Below are positions 50,580-63,763 of a stretch of DNA of 64,000 nt, piece after piece. The notes under the pieces were generated by a model that saw only the letters and a program-made list of their open reading frames with translations, made no database searches and was not told where the DNA came from. The position numbers were made by a program, and so were the translations under genes. The stretch is from Amblyornis subalaris (taxonomy: Eukaryota > Chordata > Aves > Passeriformes > Ptilonorhynchidae): positions 10,929,435 through 10,993,434 of the forward strand of contig JACAXG010000007.1 in the NCBI GenBank assembly GCA_018881555.1, given 5' to 3'. Each line of letters begins with the position of its first letter. The first letter of the stretch is position 1.

Positions 50580-51215
50580 ATGTCTAAAGAAAAGGTTGGA
50601 CTGATACTTGTTGAAGGTGGTCACCTGACAAATAGGGATAAAGAAAACAAGAAGCATTTGATGCTTTTTTTTCCTCAGTCGTTACAAGTACTGATAGACC
50701 TTGGGCTGCTCAGTTCCCTGAGTTGGAGGAACACAACTGTAGGGACAGTGACTTTCCTTTTGTGGACACTGAAATTGTAAGGGACCAGCTGTATCAGCTG
50801 AATGTTGACAAACCCATGCTTCCTGTTGGGTTTCCTCCCAGAATCTGAAGGAACTAGCAGATGTTAGAGCAGGATTCCTCTTGATCATCTACAAAAGTTC
50901 TTATGAGACTGGAGAGGCTCCTGCTGAATGGAAATTAGCCAGTGTTATTCTACTCCATGAAAAAGAGTGTGAGGGAAGACTCAGAACTTCAGANCTGTTG
51001 GTCTAACCTCAGCACCTGGAAAAATTATGGAGAAGTTCATAGCGGATACTACTGACAGGCATTTAAAGAATAGTGCAGTCATCAGGCACAGTCAAAGTAG
51101 ATTCACAAAGGCAAAGTCCTGTTTAAATAATTTGATATCCTCCTATGACAAGGTCACCCACCTGGTGAATGAAGGGAAGGTGGTAGATGCAGCTTTTCTG
51201 GATTTTAGTGACAAA
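50580..51215 (+). pseudogene. CR1 ORF2 reverse transcriptase N-terminal remnant
   Basis: 50580-50674 reads SKEKVGLILVEGG and corresponds to the segment between endonuclease and reverse transcriptase. 50760-50830 resembles the VRD-LNV-KS-GPD region. 50900-51000 carries the GEAPAEWKLA phrase. The frame of 51027 gives MEKF, then SRFTKAKSCLNNL and VNEGKVVDAAFLDFSD. The last phrase is the start of palm motif A (LDFSKAFD in the family); the similarity ends there. At least two stops or frameshifts precede it. Confidence 0.88.
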
Positions 51216-54200
51216 TTGATTCTGCAATTAGTTATAGTAGANTGATTTATGAACAATGTCAGGCAGAAGAAATCCTATTTTAGCTCCAAAATTTGCAGTG
51301 TCATTCCCTTTTCTTTTAATTAAATGGTAATGATTCATTTTATGACCAATATGGCACTATTTAATTGACAAATAGTACATTTTAAATTTTTTTTTCTCTT
51401 GGAAGAGATAAAAACCTCATTACTTATGGGAAAAAGGCCTTATATTTCTAGCAATTATGGAAGCCTAGATTGCAATGGGTCAGACATGCCTGAATCATTA
51501 TGTGCATCTGATAGAAACCTTCCTGAATTGTAACAGATGCCAAAAGTTTCAACTCCCAGAGTTAACTGAGCTCAGCCTTAGACAGTCTATGTTTTCCTAG
51601 TTTCAGGCAACAGGATAATGTTGTTGAAAGAAGGCTGAAAGTTTGTTGCATGTCGTGTTTTGTCTAATCTTCAAACGGGCTCATGGCAAAATGTGTGCAG
51701 AACAGTGCATTAACAAATTTTTACATGCCACTGATAAACTGCAGGAACAGAGCTTTTTTTGCCTAACTGGTATATGAACTCTCAGGCACTCAACCTGTAT
51801 ATCTGTATCCTTGAGTGAGGGTAATTCTTTCATGAACACATCAAAACATGTATAAATGCACACACANTCAAACACACAAAATGGATACAGATCACCAATG
51901 ATAGTGTCTGTCCTACTAAAAATACTTACCTGTTCCTCATTATGAGTTTTGAGATGAGGGGGAAAATATAGGTTATGTATTTATGTNAGACCTTTCAATT
52001 TATTCAATTAAGTTTATTATATCTGAAAATTGAAGAAAAAGGACTCCACTGCACCATCCCTTCTCCCAAAGCCCAGTATATGAATTTCTGCATTCTTACA
52101 GTCTTTCCTGTGGAAAAATTCTTCTGTGTTACAGAAAAGATACTGAAACCTAAAATACACATAAGCCCAACAAGTGACATNGGACTGAGAACTCCCCCAC
52201 CTCTGACTGTGTTTCGTTCCGTCTTTGAGTCGCATCCAGTAATGATAACAAGGACTAACGGATTGACAGATGAGATTGTGTGATAGATAACTTGCAGTTT
52301 GTCATCTTGACAATGCACAACGGTGAAAGCAGCTGCTATTGCACTATAATGCATTGCTTGCTGTGTCTTATTTATTATAAGCCATGCACAAACCATGAAC
52401 CTTTTTACAGATATAAACACTTCTACTTATGAAACTTGTAGGACAGCCCAGAGCAGTGGGCCAAGCCCAAGAAGCAGCAGGTGCCATACCTGTTGATGGA
52501 TTTCTGATCTAAAGGAATGAAAGAGCAGTTGGCAGAAGAGTCTTTTTGTGTTTCGTTGTGTAGCAGGAGCAACCTGAGACTGAGGACAGAGCCACTTGAG
52601 GTAATGTGTAAGCAGCTTGTAACAGTGACAGCATAATCAATAGCCTAAGGGTGGATTCATACAGCTGGTCACCCTGCATCTGCTCAGAGCATGGAGTGAA
52701 TGATGGAGGCTTCTCCCACTGCTGTTATCCATTCACACATCTCCATTATGGCTGGACAGCATGTGTAAAAGTTATTTTATGGGAAGGTGAAAAAAAAAAA
52801 AAAGAGNGGAAAATAGCTACAAAGACATAACTACAAAAGAAGTCAGATCAAGTAAGTGTCACCTTGTGAAGTAAAGCTGTCANTCACGCAGGTGGCATTC
52901 AAGGGAGCTGCCACTCAGGCTGCTAAATCACAGGTGTAAAAGACAGCATGCATAACAGTCCATACACTGAGTCATGCACACACTAAGCATGTCAGAGTGA
53001 GTGGAAGAAAGGAGTGGCAAGTATGGTACCCCACTTCTGCATGACCCAGTAGAGCCATTTTTTCATATTATGAGGGACTGCTATGAAAGCATAAAATCTA
53101 TACTTGAATATATCATGCTAAACATGCATTGAGGTCAATGAACTTTATTAAAAAAAATTGATGATGCTTGCTACTTTCTCANTTGGTTGCTATGCACTTT
53201 AAACCTTGCTTTTGTGTTTCTTTTTTTCTTAAAGAGTAGCACTCCATACAACCAAATTACAAGAGGTCTTAGGCAGACCTGTGATATTGACTTATTTATA
53301 AACCCCTTTGGACCCCAAGTATTGATTGTTGTGCTTCATTCAAAGTATTGACTTTGTATATTCGATGTCATCTGTACCATAAAATAATCAAATATTTAAA
53401 TAGTCACATTATTGCTAGAAGTGTGGTGTGTTCCTCCAAGCTTAAATGTGAATATTTGTCAGTGGTCAGAGCCTATTTCTAAATAGAAACAGTTACAGTG
53501 ATCCAGAAATGCTTAGTGAGATTGATCTGTAACCAGCAAAAGTTTTGCATCTCCCCACTGTGGGGGATGGAAGCACAGGGCATCTATGGAAATAAATAAG
53601 AATTAAATGAATGNGGAATTTTAATTCCACAGTTTCATTTGAAACTGAAGTAGGTTTACACCCAAGTCTCAGTCACTGGAAATTTTATATCCAGTAAGAC
53701 ATAAAATTTTTTAAATATATTCACACTATCTAGAAAAATTGCTTTCAAATCCTCCCACTGAAAAAGATCACCACTACAAGCCCAAGGTCATTCTGTTCCA
53801 ACGAGATGTATGACACTTTTTTTTCCCGCCCAAGAACAATTTTACTGCACTGGAACACATTATGAAGAGGANAGATGATTATTTAAACCACTGAAACCTT
53901 CAGTTCAGGACTGGGTTCCCTTTTGTGAAGGTGTTCCAATAAGTCATGGGACTATATTCAAAAGCAGCTTTGTCAAGTTCTNGGGATCTAGCACAGTCCT
54001 CCTATGTCATCCTCTCCTGCCAAAGGAAGATACCATGCTGCATTTATACATCTTTCACTGCAAGTACAGAGCTCCAAATGCTTTTAAACACTAAACCAAG
54101 CACACATACACGGTTTGAGGCTTGTTAGAGCCACATTGCAGCTGTGCTATGCTGATCCNTGGAAAGGGAGAAGAAGAACAGCAGACCAAAACAAATCAGT

Positions 54201-55424
54201 GCCCAGGCTTTTAATTTTCTCNCTATGATGAAACGAGATAGTTTCCCATGGAGAAGCAGTTACTGATAAAAGGTGTTCTTGCCTTGTGAGGTCAACAAGG
54301 TCAGCAGAGTTGACACCATTATTCCTTTCCTAGAGGGAAAAATCTCTTTTAAGGCTCCAGTTGGGACAGGTTGGAAGAAAAGTTCTCTGATAGGGCAGTA
54401 TTCAAACTCTCTGAAATGTTTGTGCTAATACAAAAGCTGGAAGAGTGCCAGACTGATCAGCTAAGCTATAGAACAAGGCCTTCACATGCCTACTGAGAGG
54501 TTAGACTGAAACACTAAAGGGATGCGACAAAAGTCCTTGAGGTGAAATGCTAGTGCATTAAATCCCAGGTATGTTGAATGCCACAGCCATCCCTGTGTAG
54601 GCTGGTACTTCGTAGAGGTCTTTCCCAGCTGAATTTATGGCCACTATTTATATGACCATGGAGGAGAGACAAGTATGAACAAGTTCCAGGGAGATTTTGC
54701 TCACAAGACTTCCATACTGGTGAAAGTTATCAAAAATTCAANGCAAGGGGCAGATATGTTATCCATGGAGATTGGTTTGGCTTTTTTTACTAACTCTGTC
54801 ATTTTGAGTCATTGAAAGGATTTAGACAATAATTGCAAATATGAATCACAACGCAAACTCAATTTCCTATGAAGAGAAACAGTTTTATNTGGTGTAATAT
54901 TGTATGGGTAAGATAATCACCTAAGAACCAGTAAAACAATAATCTGCAAAGCTGTACAGCTAGAGAAGCATAAAGATTGAGCACCATTTTATGTGCTTTA
55001 GCAAATGATGACTCAATGTCTGGCATATATCATGTGATTAAAACAAAACACAGAGAGTGCTACAGAGAATTTGTGGGTGCTGCTCAAAAANTGCTGTTTT
55101 GTGTTATGGGGAAAGTCAATACAAGTTATTTCACTGACCAAGCCTTGGGAAATTGGCAGAATTCACAGAGTTCTGCAGCTCCAAGTCATGGCAAATAAGC
55201 CTTCCAAAACCTGTCGTCCACCTGTCACNATCACTTACTCTTTTATTAACTCTTTATATACAGGAAATGAAGTAAGAGGCCAATACTCAAACCTGTGNTG
55301 TAAAACTATTCTTGTTGTCATTAACAAATACACTGTATATAAATATTATGTGGTACTTCTATATGAATAAAGACAATTCTACTGACATCATTTGAGAATA
55401 ACAAAGGAAAAAAGAAAAAAGAGA
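51216..55424. other. Gene-free stretch
   Basis: No gene or transposon recognised. An A-run lies at 52790-52803. Isolated N positions become more frequent from about 52.8 kb. Confidence 0.6.
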
Positions 55425-55812
55425 CAGATCTTTAAGCTAGAGAAAAGAAGGCTANAGGGAGACCTTATAGGAGCCTTCCAGCCTTAAAGGGAACCTTACA
55501 GGAAAGATGGGGAGGTACATTTTATCAGGGAGTATAGGGATAGGTTGAAGAGTAGTGGATTTAAACTGAAAAAAAAGGTAGATTAGCTATTAGGAAGAAT
55601 TTTTTTTACTGTGAGCATGGTGAGACACTGGAAGAGGTTGCCCACNGAAACCGTGGATGCTCCATGCCTGGAAGTGTTCAAAGCCAGGTTGGATGGGGCT
55701 TTGAGAANCTTGNTTAAGTGGAAAATGTCACATGGCAGGGTATTTGGAACTAGATGATCTTTAAGGTCCCTTCCAAGCCAAACCATTCTATGGTTCCATG
55801 GTTCTGTGGCAT
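55425..55812 (+). mobile_element. CR1: CR1 LINE 3' fragment with tail
   Basis: The segment runs from TTTAAGCTAGAGAAAAGAAG and GGGAGACCTTATAG through GGAAGAGGTTGCCCAC, AAGCCAGGTTGGATGGGGCT and GATGATCTTTAAGGTCCCTT to the tail AACCATTCTATGGTTCCATG. These are the distal ORF2 and 3' UTR of avian CR1. It is 5'-truncated, with a clear 8-bp-unit tail and five N positions. Confidence 0.96.
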
Positions 55813-58800
55813 GAGTTGAGTAGTGAAACATGGCTCACCCAAGAGTGTTGCAGAAGATAAACACGCATGTGGCTTCAAGAAGCAATCAGATATATCCAAG
55901 GAAGCAAAGCCCATAAAAGCCATTAGATGCAAAGACNCCATCTCCTCCAGGATGCACCTCAGACATCGACAAGCATGCAGGAGAGAATTTTGGGTACATA
56001 TGACATTTCACANCTTTGTCCTCTCCTGCCCTCAGCATCGGTCACTGGTCACCAGTTAGNAACAGCCAATCTGATCATCTATTATTTAGCCTCTAAGACC
56101 TGTTACTTCAGTCAAAACGTACGAACAAATTGTTTATTCTGTTTCTCCCTTAAATTGCCATTAGTCCTGTGCTGGTGCTGGTCGTGTCTTTCCCTGGTGC
56201 TGNCTTGAGGCTGGAGCCAGCTGCAGTAGAGGCGACTGGAGGCTGCAGAGCAGCACAGGGACACAGAGCACTTCTGTACCATGCTGTGCTAAGGCAGCAC
56301 GTGAATCTTTTCCTNCTGGAGAGCCTGCCCTAAAGACTGCTCTATTTTATGGATAGTATAATGTCATGTTTTCTTCCAGCCTGTAACCTGTATTTATGGT
56401 AGTGCCTTAGATGTCCCTGGAGTTATTTGGGGCTGCAGTGTTAAGTGCTGCCAGGGAGAGAAATCATCTTGAAGTCCTTTTGAGAAGGAAGGACACCAAA
56501 CCATGCAGGTCTGGGGCAGCTGGGATTTGGAAGCAGGGGCAAGCTTGCAAAGTAGAGAGGGGGACTACCTGCAGGTGCACCACATATGCTCCACAGAAAA
56601 GATGTTGGGAAGGGGTTCATGGATCTCTGACACTCAGGGNTGGCAGAGCTAGGGTGAGACCCGTCCACATTGGTAGGAGACTCTTGCTTTTAATTATGGT
56701 AAGTCAGGGACCTAACAAAAAGTGTCCTTCAAAATCACCAGCACCATCATATGGGCATGGCTTTCTCCAAATTCTGTCCAGTCAGATGCAGACANAGCCA
56801 AAACAGGAGGGCCATAAAGTAATAGGGACAACACAAATATAAGCCTCAGAAGCACACAGCCAAAGCATTGGGATAAGAGAGTGAGAGGCCTTATACCTAC
56901 CTTGTAAATCTGTATCTTTCTTTCCAAGACAGTATATCAAACTTCAGAGTAAAATCCAACTACNACTGACTGTTCCTACCACAGTCCTTTAAAATAAATA
57001 AAGCTGAATGCTCTGCTATCCCACACGTTCACAAGGATTGCATTCAATTAAATTTGTCCAAAAAAAAAATAAATGGTACTGAAGATGTAGTCAGGTGTCA
57101 TGCCGAGGACATATGCAGAGATGACATGGCAGCTCCTATTTGAAAGAAGGTCTAAAAGNAGAAATGAAAGGAAGGGACTCTTCNGAGAGAAAGAGCTCAT
57201 CCTCTAGGTAACAGCAGCAAGGTCATATCCAGGCTTACCAATAGAGAAGTGTCTATTCCTGCAAAGCTGTTGCTCTTTTTCTGCAATTANTGCCTGAAAC
57301 CTCTTCATCATTATGCAAAGGAGTGTGCTGTTGCTGCTGTCAACTCTACCTTGCTTCTTGTAGCATTCACCACTACAAATATNGCCCCTAAAAATGAGTG
57401 CAGACATACACAATCATAGGCAATGCTTCCCAGAATTTTCCATCTAAAGCAAACATGGGTCCCTACCAGCAGCAAANATGACAGTTCCCACTTCTTCAGT
57501 AAAATACCACAGGAAATCCATGACACATCAAGGATATGAATCTACAGTCCTGAAACTGGTCTTCTTTACATGCAAGACATTTCTTCTTTGCACACCTTCC
57601 TTTGTCCTATAGAAGCTAGAAAAAGAAAGGATGGAAAATACATCATTAAAATTTATGCAGATCTTGAAAGTTATTATAAAAATAAATCCAAACCAAACAG
57701 AAGCAGAACTCTCAAACTCATCTGTCAGTGTTGAACATCTCAATGTTGAGCAGATGGTGACAGCACAAGAAACTCATCACACTGTTTTATTAGTAAATTG
57801 AAAGGCATTTGGGTAGCAATCACCATAATCATCATTTTCACAAGCCCTAGAAATCGTAACGAGCTTTTAGAGAGCAGTTGATTTTACAACATAATTNAGA
57901 ATGGATATCTTTAGCTTATCCACCCAAAAGCTAGAATGTCACTGAATCTTTAACAGGGAGTTTGACTACAGATAAATAGACCATCCAAACTAGAAATTCA
58001 TTCAGAGAAAATTCCCCTTATATTGTCTCCAAAGGTCCCTGAGGTTAGTAATGCCTCTGGAAGAATTTCATTTAACATTGTCTGTGGAAAAAAGGCACTT
58101 TTCTTTCTTTCCTTTAAAAAAAAGGAAAAAAGAATTGTGTCCAGAAAGCCTGCTATCTCACCCCAAAGAACAGAATTTTTATCTGTTCACATTTTTATTT
58201 AAATCTAAATTGAGCACTTCAGAATTTTCCCCAGAAAACATCATCTTGGCCTGAAACCAACCTGAAACCAGCAGGTGGAGCCAAATCTGCTTCCTATACA
58301 GTAAAATTAGCACTTGTTCAGAGTGTTGAAAGTGTCTCCGTTGTGTCCGTATTTTTCAGCTGGACAAAAACCACCTGGCTTTTCCTGCAGGAGCTTCAAT
58401 CATATCTCACCACTATCAGTGCCACTGTATTTAACTGCGGCAGAAGNGTAATTTCTGCAGCAAACAGGCTAAGTCCTTCCCGGCAACAAATACGTCAATG
58501 CCTCCGCAAGGACTCAGCTAAGAACTCGGTGCCGGCACTGAACACCCAAGCTGCTGATATGCATAGGGCCCCAAATCATGCAGGCAGCCCGGCAGGATTT
58601 AAAAGCCTTGGAGAGAGGAGGTTTTATGCACACTGCTGCTCTTTACCAGCACCTGGCTCTGGACCGGCGCACACACNGAGGCAAGATCCGTGGGATACAT
58701 GCAGGAGTAGCTTTTGAGGTGNAGGGCAAAAATTGTCACTTCTGCCTCATTTATTATGGCCTCCCCTGCTCAGATCCCATCTCCCCCCAGGCCTTGTTAT

Positions 58801-59799
58801 TGCTGGTCACCTCCAGCTGAAGCAGCTGCATGTGCAGGTGCTCCCCTCACTGCCTTAAGCAGGAGCAAACATATACAGATCTGTTCATCTGAAGGGCAGC
58901 ATGAATCATGTTCACATGCAGAGAAGCAGGGGGACTTGTCTATGTTGTCTCTTGACACACTGAGACCAGGAACAGGGATTTCTGACCTTTACGGAGGAAA
59001 GTGAGGGTGGATTCTCGCTGTCAGCAGAGCAGTGGGGATCAAGATTCAGAGCTGTGCCTAGTAAACTCCAGGGCCCTTGCAGCTTTGCACGAAGAAGAGA
59101 GGAAAAGCTTGAGGGACAGAGGTACCTGAGTGCTGAGATGGTGACATCTTTGCCAGAAGTGACATCTCTCCCATATTCCCAGAAGAGTTTATATTTATGG
59201 GACCAAAATGGGGTGGTGATTTCTTCAGNCCTTCCAAAAGAAGAGAAGACCTGATAGGGAGCACATGGGATTTTGGTCACCGTTTCACCAATTCAGCCCT
59301 TGAACAATGTCCAGACAGGAACAGGCAATGCAGAAAGACCTGGGTGATGGCTGATGGGTTGCCATTCCTGAGATNACTTGGACTGAGACCACAGGCTTGT
59401 TCCATATGGGCCTGTAATTAGTTCTCAAATTGTGATGGCTTCTGCTTTGGCCTCAAGTCTATCAGTGGGTCCCATTAACCCAGCTTTGACTTCCCAGTCC
59501 AACTCCACTCATGCCCCTGGAGCTCACAGAAATCTGTTTAAAGTCCAGTTGTGGAGCAGAAGCATCTCACCACACAGTGAGACAGGCGAGTCTGTAGNAC
59601 AGGGTCACATGAGTTCCAGATTCAAAGAGAAGATAGAACTTTCAAAGGAACCTTTGAGTGAGCGTCTTGGATACTACTCAGAATTTGGGAAAGGGCAGGA
59701 AAATCTGATTTAAGGCATAAACTATTCCCTCAGTACAGCAAAGACTGTGAGTCCTTTAAGAATATAGGCAGGGTTTCTTAAAATAACCTCTGAAGTGGA
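55813..59799. other. Gene-free, N-rich stretch
   Basis: No gene recognised. GC-richer patches at 56.2-56.7 kb and 58.4-58.9 kb have open frames without recognisable domains. A small duplication, CCTGAAACCAA then CCTGAAACCA, lies at 58250-58270. Confidence 0.55.
58250..58270. repeat. 11-bp tandem duplication
   Basis: CCTGAAACCAA followed directly by CCTGAAACCA. Confidence 0.85.
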
Positions 59800-59884
59800 T
59801 AAAATTAGTTGTCAGGCAGTTGGACTAGAACACTCTTGTAGGCCCCTTCNAACTGTTCTGTTCTGTTNTGTTCTGTTCTNTTCN
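59800..59884 (+). mobile_element. CR1: CR1 LINE 3' end with TTCTG pentamer tail
   Basis: AGGCAGTTGGACTAGAACAC and TTGTAGGCCCCTTC correspond to the last phrases of a CR1 3' UTR, followed from 59855 by TTCTG pentamers. Only the end is recognisable; the 5' limit is uncertain. Ns at 59850, 59868, 59880 and 59884 cluster in the tail. Confidence 0.7.
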
Positions 59885-59940
59885 ATTCCATTCCATTCCA
59901 TTCCATTCCATTCCATTCCATTCCATTCCATTCCATTCTA
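59885..59940 (+). repeat. (ATTCC)n array growing from a CR1 tail
   Basis: About eleven ATTCC units (GGAAT on the other strand), directly continuous with the TTCTG tail of the preceding CR1. Same motif as the large array at 30.5 kb, in opposite orientation. Confidence 0.97.
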
Positions 59941-62900
59941 AATTGCTGCCCTTTTCTTGGCCCGGATCAAATTCAAGACCCATGTAAGCCGTTGTCCTAG
60001 CTGGACAATATGTCCAAACGTGGCAATATGTTACTGTTAGGCACTTGGATTTCAAATTCCAACCCAAAAGAAAGATAGAATGTGGACAATAAAAATGTAG
60101 AGTGAAAATAGCAGCCCAAATCTTCAGCTCCAGACCATCCATGTAACCAGGAAGGACAAGGAGAATTAATAGGAACTGCTCTATCCATTGTAACTGGTTA
60201 CATCTTGGAAAAACATCTNAAAATATCAGGCCCCCAACAATAGCTGCATTTTTAGCAGAGTTTGGAGTGATAATCTGTGCTGTATGTCAAGTGCATGGGT
60301 AGATTTTGAGATAAGATGCNTTTGTAAGTAGTAGTTGCTACTATTTTTATAACTTGGATAAACCATCACCACCTCACTTATTTAACTCCGTTGTGCAACC
60401 AAAGTTTTTGAATANTCCCAGAAGTATACCTTCAGTACCAGCGGGTGCCTGCCATTGTATCTGACTTTATCTGAGTGTGCATAAGTCAGGGCAGCACTGA
60501 GCAGATGAAAGTCACCTGAGGTTTCACCTGAATGCCAAATACACACGATCAGACTGCTCACAGACTAACAGCCACTCGGAATCGCTGGCGACATCCCCCT
60601 GCTTTGTTAGCAGCCGATCGTGGTTTGCATGCTGGAGAACCATACAACAATTTCTTCTGCAAGTTCCAGCTTCCCTGCGAGACCTGGGCTGATCAGTTCA
60701 GCTGCTTTCACTCGGTTAAATGAACCAGAAAGGAGGCTGGAATGCTCAAGANGGTCGTGTGGCGCAGCTAAGCCCAGCACACGCTGCCTGAGCATTGCCT
60801 ATACCAGCGTTCCAGCAGTTCCAGTATTAGCTGAATCAGTGGGGATAGATTCAGTGATTTCCTTGGGCTCTGTGTGAACTGTAAGGCCAAAAATAGGGGN
60901 TGAAGCAGCAAGGGGATTGGAGATTCTCTGCATCTGTCAGGTGCAGGCCTGAAAAATTATTTCAACTGAGAAACAACATTATTATCTACTACAGAATTTT
61001 TGTGCGGTAGCAAAACAGGGNCATATTACTGTTCTCTTTAAGAGCAGCCAGCAATTTCAGGGGAAGAGAATCAGGTCTAGTTAATACCTCTGTGGTTATG
61101 TTCTGACTAGAGTTAAGTAGTCTCCACATCTCACCTGAGCTGAAACAATCCCACTTAATTCCTAAGAAGATCCTCCAATATGTAAACAACAAAGAAATTG
61201 CTAGTTAGATATGCTACTTCATTCTTCCACATGGATTAGACCACACTTAGGAACAAACTTTCTGGAGAGAACCAGAGAGATGGAGTGTTTAGTCATAATT
61301 ATTTGACCATTCTGAAATTTTCAGGCACTTTTTTGGTTCCCCCTTCCATTATATCTATGAATAATAATAAAGAACACATTTTCAAATACCTTCCCATGGC
61401 TCTACTATATAAGAAAAATTGCAGATATTCTCATCACCCAACAGCAAATCTAGAATTGGTGAAAAACTGAGAGGCAAGACTGAGGAAGCAGTTTATTGCC
61501 TTGGAGTTCTGATCCACCTGTGCACTGTGCATCCTCTCCCNTGTCAGCTGAGCCTGAGGTAAAAACCAAACACTGCTCTTTGTTTCGGAGGGATCCTTCC
61601 TCACTTACAGTGTCACTTCTGTAGATTTCAATCATGCCTAGAAGTAATACAACCTTGTTCAGGAAGGTCTCACAAAATTACTTTAGTACACTACTGGCAA
61701 ATCCATGTCAGTTCCTACCCTCTTTTGTCTCTAAGAGTTAGTTCCTATTGAAAGCATTAAGCATGTGCTGGTGTTAATTTTTTTTCTTTTTCTCATTCCC
61801 CCTGACCAGCATTTGCCCTAGTCCTACTATCGCCACATACTTTGGTTGATCAATAGCATGTGTAAATGTATATCATGAATAAATTTTTCCATGAGAGACA
61901 AGCTGTTGGTTATATGTTTAAGCATGCAAAATTCATGTGCAAACAGTTATTCGACCTCATNTAAGACACAGAACTGTTAAACCCAATTCCATATCATGGC
62001 TGATGTGGTTTGACAANGTTCTGGTTCATTATAAGTATCAGCCTTTCAAATTCACTTCAGCTCTTTTCAAACCATGACATTCTCATTAAGTAAATGCAGA
62101 GCCTTCTTGTCTAGTTCTCATTAATGATAACAAAAATGAANAGCATTCCCCCTAGAATTAACTCCAGAGACAGCACTGGGCATGACACTGAAACTAAGTG
62201 ACCAAATTCTCATCAATACCTCCAGCACAGGTAATTAGGTGGGTTGGTGGGATAGAACAGCCATTCTTGGGCATACTAATCTAACAGAAGCTATTTCTGA
62301 ATAAAAAGTCTGTACCANGCTTAATATAAGCAGGCCTCAGAAAAAAAATACATTAGTAATGGCAGAAATTCATCTACCCATTAAACACCAACTCACACTG
62401 CTACCCAGCCTTTTTCACTTGGTGGTAATACAGATTTCATAATACAGAAACACNAAAGCACAGCACTTCCTAAGGGGTTTAATTTGCCTGTAATTTTTAT
62501 TCTAGTTATACAACAATTAGGAAATATATCTGTTCATATTTGCCATTTGCAACAGATAACCATTTTTAATAATCTTGAAATATATCATAAGAAACAAGAA
62601 CCTGAATAGACACAATAGTTAAAATAGAAAAATACATTAACTAAAAAAAAATAAAATAGTATTTTCCCAGACAGCTAAAACCAAACGCCATAAATTTCNT
62701 CACAGAATCTATTATTGACATCTAACTAATGGAGGAAATGAATATTAAATGCAGACAGTTAATAAGAAAGAAGTTATTTCAGCATAATAGATAGTCAGGT
62801 ATTTATAAACGTCTGATCATAAGTTACACACTAAACAAAAACAACAAAAGAGAAAAGGATATTAATTACCATCTGGGAGAAAAGAGGTCACTGTAACTCA

Positions 62901-63763
62901 CCCTTGAAAGTGTATATGAGAAACTGTAATAAACAACTGCTTTTCTAGCTATCTGCATTTTAAACAAATCTAAAAAAAAATGGCATGGATGCATATTTTT
63001 GCATGCATAAAATATTTGGATGTAAATGTGGTTGTTGAAAAAACAGCAATACTCTCTGTCTTTGTTTCTCTTTATTATTANGTGCTTTGATTTTAGAGGG
63101 TTTCCTCTGAAAAATTTCAAATGCTCTTCACTGTGTGAACCCAGGAGAGCCGGAATTTTAAAACACAGGTCAAGTGTGTCATGGCAGTGTTGCAAGACTG
63201 TTGATGGGGGTTTGTGGCTGTTTGCCGCTGTGTGAAGCCCTTGCTGTAAAAGCCAGTAGGTGCAATGATATTCAGCTCCTTATGCATTTCAAATATTATC
63301 AGGAAGACTGATAGTATTTTCAAATGGGGATACTGAGACACAGGAAGAGGAAAACAATTCTCTAAGGTTTCCTGTCAGCTTGTACAAAGGTGGGCCCAAA
63401 AGGCTGGCAGGCTTCCTGAATCTCCAATTATGCCCAACCTTGGCTGCTTCCCAAATCCCCCAATCAGTTTATTTGTCAAGCTGCAACTCTTCTCCAGCAG
63501 AAACAAGGCTGATACTAGCTAGGATTGGCTTTGATGAGATGCTCTGCACGAATGTAGAGCATTTTTAACCTGATGGCTTTTGTGCTGACAGGAGCAGCCA
63601 TGCTCACTTCCCTGGTTTAACAATGAGATCTCTATGACTTTCCAAAACCAAGGAGATCTGGCCCGAGATTTATGTTTTGCTTAGGACAAAATTAGGACAA
63701 AAGCAAGGGTAGTGCTGACAAGAGGAAAGCCCATGGTGGGAAGCATGATAAAGTCAGGCTGCA
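59941..63763. other. Gene-free stretch
   Basis: No gene recognised. A segment near 63325-63385 (AAATGGGGATACTGAGACAC) has weak MIR-like wording. The rest is AT-rich, with A-runs near 62342 and 62645. Confidence 0.6.
63325..63385 (+). repeat. Possible MIR SINE remnant
   Basis: ATGGGGATACTGAGACACAG resembles the MIR core phrase ATGGGGAAACTGAGGCACAG. Similarity decays quickly on both sides. An old amniote MIR copy is plausible but unproven. Confidence 0.3.

Larger units (their letters stand above)
49000..51215 (+). mobile_element. CR1: Decayed CR1 LINE with 5' part kept, 3' half missing
   Basis: About 2.2 kb of a CR1 retrotransposon in order: ORF1 remnant (about 49299-49645), the linker, ORF2 endonuclease (about 49920-50283), the inter-domain region (50580-50830) and the start of reverse transcriptase (50900-51215). 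It is broken by several frameshifts and stops and cannot make a working protein. Similarity stops inside reverse transcriptase motif A, so the rest of ORF2, the 3' UTR and the tail are absent. Most genomic CR1 copies are truncated at the 5' end instead. The left boundary is uncertain: the stretch 49000-49290 fits the 5' region by position but has no clear match. Confidence 0.88.

Noticed and set aside
52440..52620. Solo LTR of an endogenous retrovirus
   Set aside because: No TG...CA ends, no target-site duplication, no primer-binding site and no polyadenylation layout could be found.
56160..56700. CpG island promoter
   Set aside because: The patch is GC-richer than its neighbours, but CpG dinucleotides are few and no first exon is recognisable.
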